From contig OZ245789.1 in NCBI GenBank assembly GCA_965228045.1, positions 1,054,001 through 1,118,000 on the forward strand: 64,000 nt of DNA, written 5' to 3'. The notes under the pieces are model-generated. The model was not told where the DNA came from. It saw only the letters and a list, made by a program, of their open reading frames with translations, and made no database searches. The stretch is from JANQEU01 sp965228045 (lineage in GTDB: Bacteria > Bacteroidota > Bacteroidia > Cytophagales > Cyclobacteriaceae). Made by a program: the position numbers and the translations under genes. Below, in pieces: positions 60,121 through 64,000 of this stretch; within the stretch, counting starts at the first letter, position 1, and the number at the start of each line of letters is the position of its first letter.

Positions 60121-62190
60121 GTGAAAGAATCTTTCTCTGAAAAGCCAATTGTTGCAGGAGACTTCCTTTCGAAGGTCAGAGATGCTGTGTTGGAAAACTT
60201 ATCTGATGAGTTTTTTGGGGTATCGGAATTGGCTGAAGCCGTCGGTATGAGCCGGAGCAATCTGCTACGCAAGATCAAAAAGGAAACCAACCTTTCAGCA
60301 AGTCAATATATCCGAAACATCCGGTTGGAACAGGCTCTGCACCAATTGAGAAACTCCTCTTTGAATGTATCTGAGGTGTCCTTTAAGGTCGGATTCAATA
60401 GTACATCATATTTCATCAAATGTTTTAGGGAAAGATATGGATATCCACCTGGTGAAGCGGCGAAAAGACTTCATGAGAATTCTACCGAAGGTACTCTAAC
60501 CAGGAAGAAATCCAGGAAAGCTGAGATCATGGTGGCCACTTTTCTTACGGTAGCGTTGCTGTTCTGGTACTTGTCATCAGGCAGAGAGGACAATACCCCA
60601 CCTGTATTGCCTGAAAAGTCGATTGCGGTTTTACCATTTAAGAATGATAGCAACGATTCCTCCAATCTATATTTCGTAAATGGCCTGATGGAATCCATTT
60701 TGGGCAACCTCCAGAAAATCGAAGACATAAGGGTGATCAGCAGGACATCGGTGGAGAAATATAGGTATGAGACCAAATCAATCCCGGAGATTGCGAGGGA
60801 ATTGCAGGTAGGGTATTTCGTAGAAGGAAGTGGTCAGAAGGTAGGAGATCAGATCATGCTCAATATACAACTGATAGATGCCAATAGCGACCAGCATTTG
60901 TGGGCGGAGCAGTATAACAGAAAACTTGACGATATATTCCAGCTTCAGCAGGAGGTGGCCAAGAACATTGCAGGTAATATTGAAGCCGTCATTACGCCAA
61001 ATGAATTCGAGCAGATCGAAAAAGTACCTACCGAAAATCTTGAAGCATATGACTTATATCTGAGAGGTATGGATGAAATCAGGAAGGAGAGTCGGGAAGG
61101 GCTATTGGCAGGTATTCCACTGTTTGAGCAAGCGATAGAACTGGACTCAGAGTTTGCATTGGCGTATGCTATGCTCTCTATCAGCTATTACTATCTTGAT
61201 ATTTTCCAGGCGGAGAAAACTCATACGGATGAAATAAGGAATAACGCAGATAAGGCTATTCTTTATGATGATAAACTTGCCCAAAGTCTCCTGGCGAAGG
61301 GCTTATATCATTTGCATTTGTCGGAGCATGATTTGGCAGTCGGCTTTCTGGAAAGAGCATTGGAGTACAATCCAAATTCCTCACATATTATTCAGCTTTT
61401 GTCAGAGTTTTATGCCAATTACATTCCGAACACGTCCAAGTACCTGGAATACGCATTGAAAGGTGTAAGACTCAGCGCGCAGACCAATGATAGTATTGCG
61501 GCCAGCTACTCTTACCTCCATCTTAGTGTTGCACTTTCGCAGGCAGGGTTTGTGGAGGACGCGTTGGAATATGTGAATCTGTCTCAATCTTACATGCCAC
61601 AGAATACCTATGCCGGGTATGCCAAAGCATATATAGTATATGCAATCAATCAGGATCTTGATCAAACCACGCAAATGTTGGAGGAAGAATTGAACAAGTA
61701 TCCTACCAGGCTGGATATCATGCAGGAGGTAGCTAAGGTTCACTATTATCAACAGAATTATGAGGAAGCCCATAAGTTTTATAGTCAGTTTACTGACATA
61801 AGAGATAGCCTTAATCTTGACATTTACAGCTGGGAACATATCAAAATTGCCTTCGTCCTGAGGAAATTGGGGAGAGAGGACGAGGCCGAAAAATACGTAG
61901 AGAGCTTCCTGAAGTTTGCAGAGGTTAATCCTTCCCAGTATAAAGAATTAAACTACGTAGACTACTACCTGTACAGGGGTGATTTTGAAACAGCTATGAC
62001 ACATCTTGAAAAGTTCTCAGAAGGTGATGACTTTAAATACTGGCTCTTCCTGTTCATGTACAAAGATCCACTGATAGAGCCTTACATGGATAATCCGCAG
62101 TTAAAGGAAGTGATGGATAGGATAGAAGAAAAGTTCTGGAAATCGCATGATTTGCTGGAAGTCAAACTTAAGAAAGAAGGTCTTCTGTAA
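60121..62190 (+). CDS. Membrane-anchored AraC-type regulator with FlgO/TolB-like and TPR domains
   Basis: 689 residues, GTG start. An N-terminal AraC HTH pair (about 15-115: ELAEAVGMSRSNLLRKIKKE and EVSFKVGFNSTSYFIKCFRE) precedes a transmembrane helix (IMVATFLTVALLFWYL), a FlgO/TolB-like domain (EKSIAVLPFKNDSND, YFVEGSGQKVGDQIMLNIQL) and C-terminal TPRs (AIELDSEFALAYAMLSISYY, FLERALEYNPNSSHI). This is a CadC-like one-component layout: cytoplasmic DNA-binding, periplasmic sensing. The order is as in regulators seen across Bacteroidota. Divergent from the ankyrin gene; targets may include it. Confidence 0.88.
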   Translation: MKESFSEKPIVAGDFLSKVRDAVLENLSDEFFGVSELAEAVGMSRSNLLRKIKKETNLSASQYIRNIRLEQALHQLRNSSLNVSEVSFKVGFNSTSYFIKCFRERYGYPPGEAAKRLHENSTEGTLTRKKSRKAEIMVATFLTVALLFWYLSSGREDNTPPVLPEKSIAVLPFKNDSNDSSNLYFVNGLMESILGNLQKIEDIRVISRTSVEKYRYETKSIPEIARELQVGYFVEGSGQKVGDQIMLNIQLIDANSDQHLWAEQYNRKLDDIFQLQQEVAKNIAGNIEAVITPNEFEQIEKVPTENLEAYDLYLRGMDEIRKESREGLLAGIPLFEQAIELDSEFALAYAMLSISYYYLDIFQAEKTHTDEIRNNADKAILYDDKLAQSLLAKGLYHLHLSEHDLAVGFLERALEYNPNSSHIIQLLSEFYANYIPNTSKYLEYALKGVRLSAQTNDSIAASYSYLHLSVALSQAGFVEDALEYVNLSQSYMPQNTYAGYAKAYIVYAINQDLDQTTQMLEEELNKYPTRLDIMQEVAKVHYYQQNYEEAHKFYSQFTDIRDSLNLDIYSWEHIKIAFVLRKLGREDEAEKYVESFLKFAEVNPSQYKELNYVDYYLYRGDFETAMTHLEKFSEGDDFKYWLFLFMYKDPLIEPYMDNPQLKEVMDRIEEKFWKSHDLLEVKLKKEGLL

Positions 62191-62248
62191 GACATCCGAA
62201 TCTTGAATGGATTGTCTAAATTAACAGACAAAAAATCACTTAAAGCTT

Positions 62249-62653
62249 ATGAAAATAGTTAAATGGATCGTTCAGGGATTTTTGGCTCTGTCGTTTTTTG
62301 CCGGAGCCGGTTTTAGATTAGTTTCCTCTTATGAAGACCTTCAACAGATAGAAGGAATGGGATGGGTCAATGATCTGTCTCCTCTTCAGGTGAAAATCAT
62401 CGCGCTTCTTGAGGTACTTGGTGCTATTGGCCTGATCGTGCCCATGTTTGTCCGAAAGGTCAAATTTCTTGTACCACTTGCTGCGATTGGATTAGCACTC
62501 ACTATGATCGGAGCCGCGATTTTACATATTTCCCGGGACGAGCCCATCTATGTGAATCTCTGGTTGTTTGCACTGGCAGTTTTGGTTGCGTACTGGAGAA
62601 AGGATCTACTTGGATCCGGTGAGAAATTAGGAGAGTCATCGCATCAGGATTGA
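62249..62653 (+). CDS. DoxX family membrane protein
   Basis: 134 residues with four transmembrane helices (VQGFLALSFFAGAGFRLVSS, IIALLEVLGAIGLIVPMFV, FLVPLAAIGLALTMIGAAIL, VNLWLFALAVLVAYW). DoxX-like family. Starts 58 nt after the AraC-TPR gene and may be part of its transcript. Function unknown. Confidence 0.85.
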   Translation: MKIVKWIVQGFLALSFFAGAGFRLVSSYEDLQQIEGMGWVNDLSPLQVKIIALLEVLGAIGLIVPMFVRKVKFLVPLAAIGLALTMIGAAILHISRDEPIYVNLWLFALAVLVAYWRKDLLGSGEKLGESSHQD

Positions 62654-62858
62654 GATCGGCTTAAAAATGATCATGATTAGCTAATAAGTTCTTTCCTGAA
62701 GACTTGGTAGCATAGGGCCTGTTTTGTCAAACAAACTTAATCTATCAGGCCTTGTTTCGCTGGACATAATCAATAGGTTGAGTTGAGTCATAACCGACCG
62801 GATCTTATAGCTTTTATCTACTATATATTTATATTTTAAATATTGATTACATATATAT

Positions 62859-62873
62859 CTATTTGATAAATAG
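62859..62873. promoter_or_regulatory. Possible operator upstream of katG
   Basis: CTATTTGATAAATAG is an inverted repeat (CTAT-n7-ATAG), 54 nt before the katG ATG. It equals the inner half of the OxyR consensus, but the outer ATAG and CTAT are absent at the required spacing, so OxyR control is only a guess. Confidence 0.25.
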
Positions 62874-62927
62874 CTCTGGAATGACGATTTTTGAATATCT
62901 AAATTGTAAATAAAAACACACATTAAT

Positions 62928-64000
62928 ATGAGCAGTAGCAACGGTGGAGACCCAAGCAAGTGCCCGTTTTTGGGAACACCCCCAAAACAAGCCGCAGGTA
63001 GCGGAACCGGTAATAGAGACTGGTGGCCCAATCAACTTAAGTTGAATATACTTCGTCAGAATTCCTCACTTTCTAACCCCATGGATGAGGATTTTGACTA
63101 CAAGGACGCATTCAAAGAGCTTGATTACGATGCGTTGAAAAAGGATTTGACTGATCTTATGACTGACAGCCAGGATTGGTGGCCAGCAGATTTTGGTCAT
63201 TACGGTGGACTCTTCATCCGTATGGCGTGGCACGCCGCCGGTACTTACCGGGTAGGTGATGGTCGTGGTGGAGCAGGAACTGGCCAACAGCGATTTGCTC
63301 CCCTGAATAGCTGGCCGGACAACACCAATCTTGATAAAGCCAGAAGGTTACTTTGGCCAATCAAACAGAAATACGGTAATAAGATATCCTGGGCTGATCT
63401 CATGATTCTGGCTGGTAACGTTGCCCTGGAATCAATGGATTTCAAAACTTTTGGATTTGGAGGCGGAAGAGCGGACGTATGGGAGCCGGAAGAAGATGTA
63501 TACTGGGGTTCGGAGACCAACTGGCTTGATGACAAGCGCTACTCCGGAGACAGAGATCTTGAAGATCCATTGGCTGCTGTGGTGATGGGACTCATTTATG
63601 TGGATCCTGAAGGTCCAAATGGAAACGGTGATCCTGTTTCGGCTGCAAGGGACATCCGGGAGACTTTCAAAAGGATGGCTATGAATGATGAGGAAACCGT
63701 GGCACTGATTGCTGGTGGACACTCATTTGGTAAAACACACGGTGCTGCTGATCCAGGTCAATATGTTGCTGCTGAACCTGAAGCTGCGCCGATTGAAGAG
63801 CAGGGTTTCGGATGGAAAAATACTTATGGCTCAGGTCACGGAGCTGATGCTATAACTGGTGGTCCTGAAGTTACATGGACCCAGACACCTACCAAGTGGA
63901 GTAATTATTTCTTCGAAAATCTGTTCGGTTATGAGTGGGAATTGACAAAAAGTCCGGCAGGTGCCAAACAATGGGTGGCCAAAGATGCGGAAGAGTCTAT
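62928..64000 (+). CDS. katG: Catalase-peroxidase KatG (3' end outside window)
   Basis: 357 codons visible of an expected ~730-750. Bifunctional haem enzyme removing hydrogen peroxide. The N-terminal domain shows distal Arg98, Trp101 and His102 (RMAWHAAGTYR), proximal His265 (GGHSFGKTHG), and the residues of the Met-Tyr-Trp adduct: Trp101, Tyr224 (GLIYVDPEGP) and Met250 (FKRMAMND). Start ATG 62928 gives the typical N-terminus SKCPFLGTPP. Cytoplasmic, no signal peptide. The frame runs off the window end. Confidence 0.97.
   Translation, partial: MSSSNGGDPSKCPFLGTPPKQAAGSGTGNRDWWPNQLKLNILRQNSSLSNPMDEDFDYKDAFKELDYDALKKDLTDLMTDSQDWWPADFGHYGGLFIRMAWHAAGTYRVGDGRGGAGTGQQRFAPLNSWPDNTNLDKARRLLWPIKQKYGNKISWADLMILAGNVALESMDFKTFGFGGGRADVWEPEEDVYWGSETNWLDDKRYSGDRDLEDPLAAVVMGLIYVDPEGPNGNGDPVSAARDIRETFKRMAMNDEETVALIAGGHSFGKTHGAADPGQYVAAEPEAAPIEEQGFGWKNTYGSGHGADAITGGPEVTWTQTPTKWSNYFFENLFGYEWELTKSPAGAKQWVAKDAEES

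Noticed and set aside
62715..62751. Terminator hairpin after the DoxX gene (GGCCTG with CAGGCC)
   Set aside because: The stem is 6 bp with a loop of more than 20 nt and is not followed by a clear T run.
62848..62884. Full OxyR site (four ATAG/CTAT elements) before katG
   Set aside because: Only the inner CTAT-n7-ATAG pair is present; the outer elements at the required spacing read TACA and ATGA.
1..64000. CRISPR arrays, rRNA genes, insertion sequences, prophage
   Set aside because: I saw no regularly spaced repeats, no rRNA sequence and no transposase, integrase or phage structural gene.

Overview
The window looks like a chromosomal segment of a member of the Bacteroidota, most likely a marine, non-flagellated Cytophagales-type bacterium. 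This is inferred from the gene set: a TonB-dependent receptor with an N-terminal carboxypeptidase-like domain, two-component-propeller (Reg_prop/Y_Y_Y) sensors, a LytS/LytTR pair, many lipoproteins, DUF4834, an AccD without its zinc ribbon, a CarB without its C-terminal regulatory domain, and NqrF. Start sites mostly lack Shine-Dalgarno sequences, and several upstream regions carry TAnnTTTG-like -7 boxes. Genes lie on both strands and are mostly intact. I saw no phage, IS element or CRISPR array.

Layout. 1-6.1 kb: secreted transglutaminase-like/TPR protein (cut by the window edge), then a plus-strand run of class A-like serine hydrolase lipoprotein, DUF1611 (DgcN-type) protein, dipeptide epimerase-family (DgcA-type) enzyme and class C-like serine hydrolase lipoprotein. 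This is probably a cell-wall-peptide or D-glutamate utilisation unit. 6.1-12.3 kb: housekeeping genes carB, DUF4834, accD and nqrF. 12.3-15.7 kb: degenerate arginase-fold protein, PspC pair, secreted amidohydrolase, Rieske lipoprotein. 15.9-16.3 kb: a tRNA-Arg(ACG) whose 5' half is duplicated upstream and fused to a GIY-YIG nuclease gene, with a 20-bp perfect palindrome inside the duplicate. 16.6-26.2 kb: outer-membrane barrel, PAP2-like membrane protein, rpoN, asnS, rarA, a lone PstS-like protein, a TPR histidine kinase and another serine hydrolase.

26.3-37.6 kb is a signalling island: a propeller-Y_Y_Y-TM-chemoreceptor fusion, a tail-to-tail Cache chemoreceptor, a tandem-thioredoxin lipoprotein, a stand-alone receiver, a propeller sensor with only a HisKA-like module, and a single-domain LuxR regulator. 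37.6-42.4 kb: membrane metallopeptidase, then the tightly overlapping minus-strand operon ATP-grasp / alpha-E / Anbu (proteasome-like) / transglutaminase, the predicted peptide-ligation and degradation system. 42.5-52.5 kb: barrel and small membrane proteins, TPR-HTH regulator, Ppx/GppA-Ldh pair, SDR-M42 peptidase pair, LytTR/LytS pair. 52.8-57.7 kb: TonB receptor, then DUF1080 hydrolase and Tat-exported Gfo/Idh/MocA oxidoreductase. 57.7-64 kb: DinB protein, acyltransferase, ankyrin lipoprotein, membrane-anchored AraC-TPR regulator, DoxX, and the start of katG.

The most unusual item is the GIY-YIG/tRNA arrangement: the presumed start codon of the nuclease gene sits at the anticodon position of the degenerate tRNA copy, and its stop codon lies inside the intact tRNA gene. 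Next are the propeller-chemoreceptor fusion and the arginase homologue that keeps only the Mn-A ligands.
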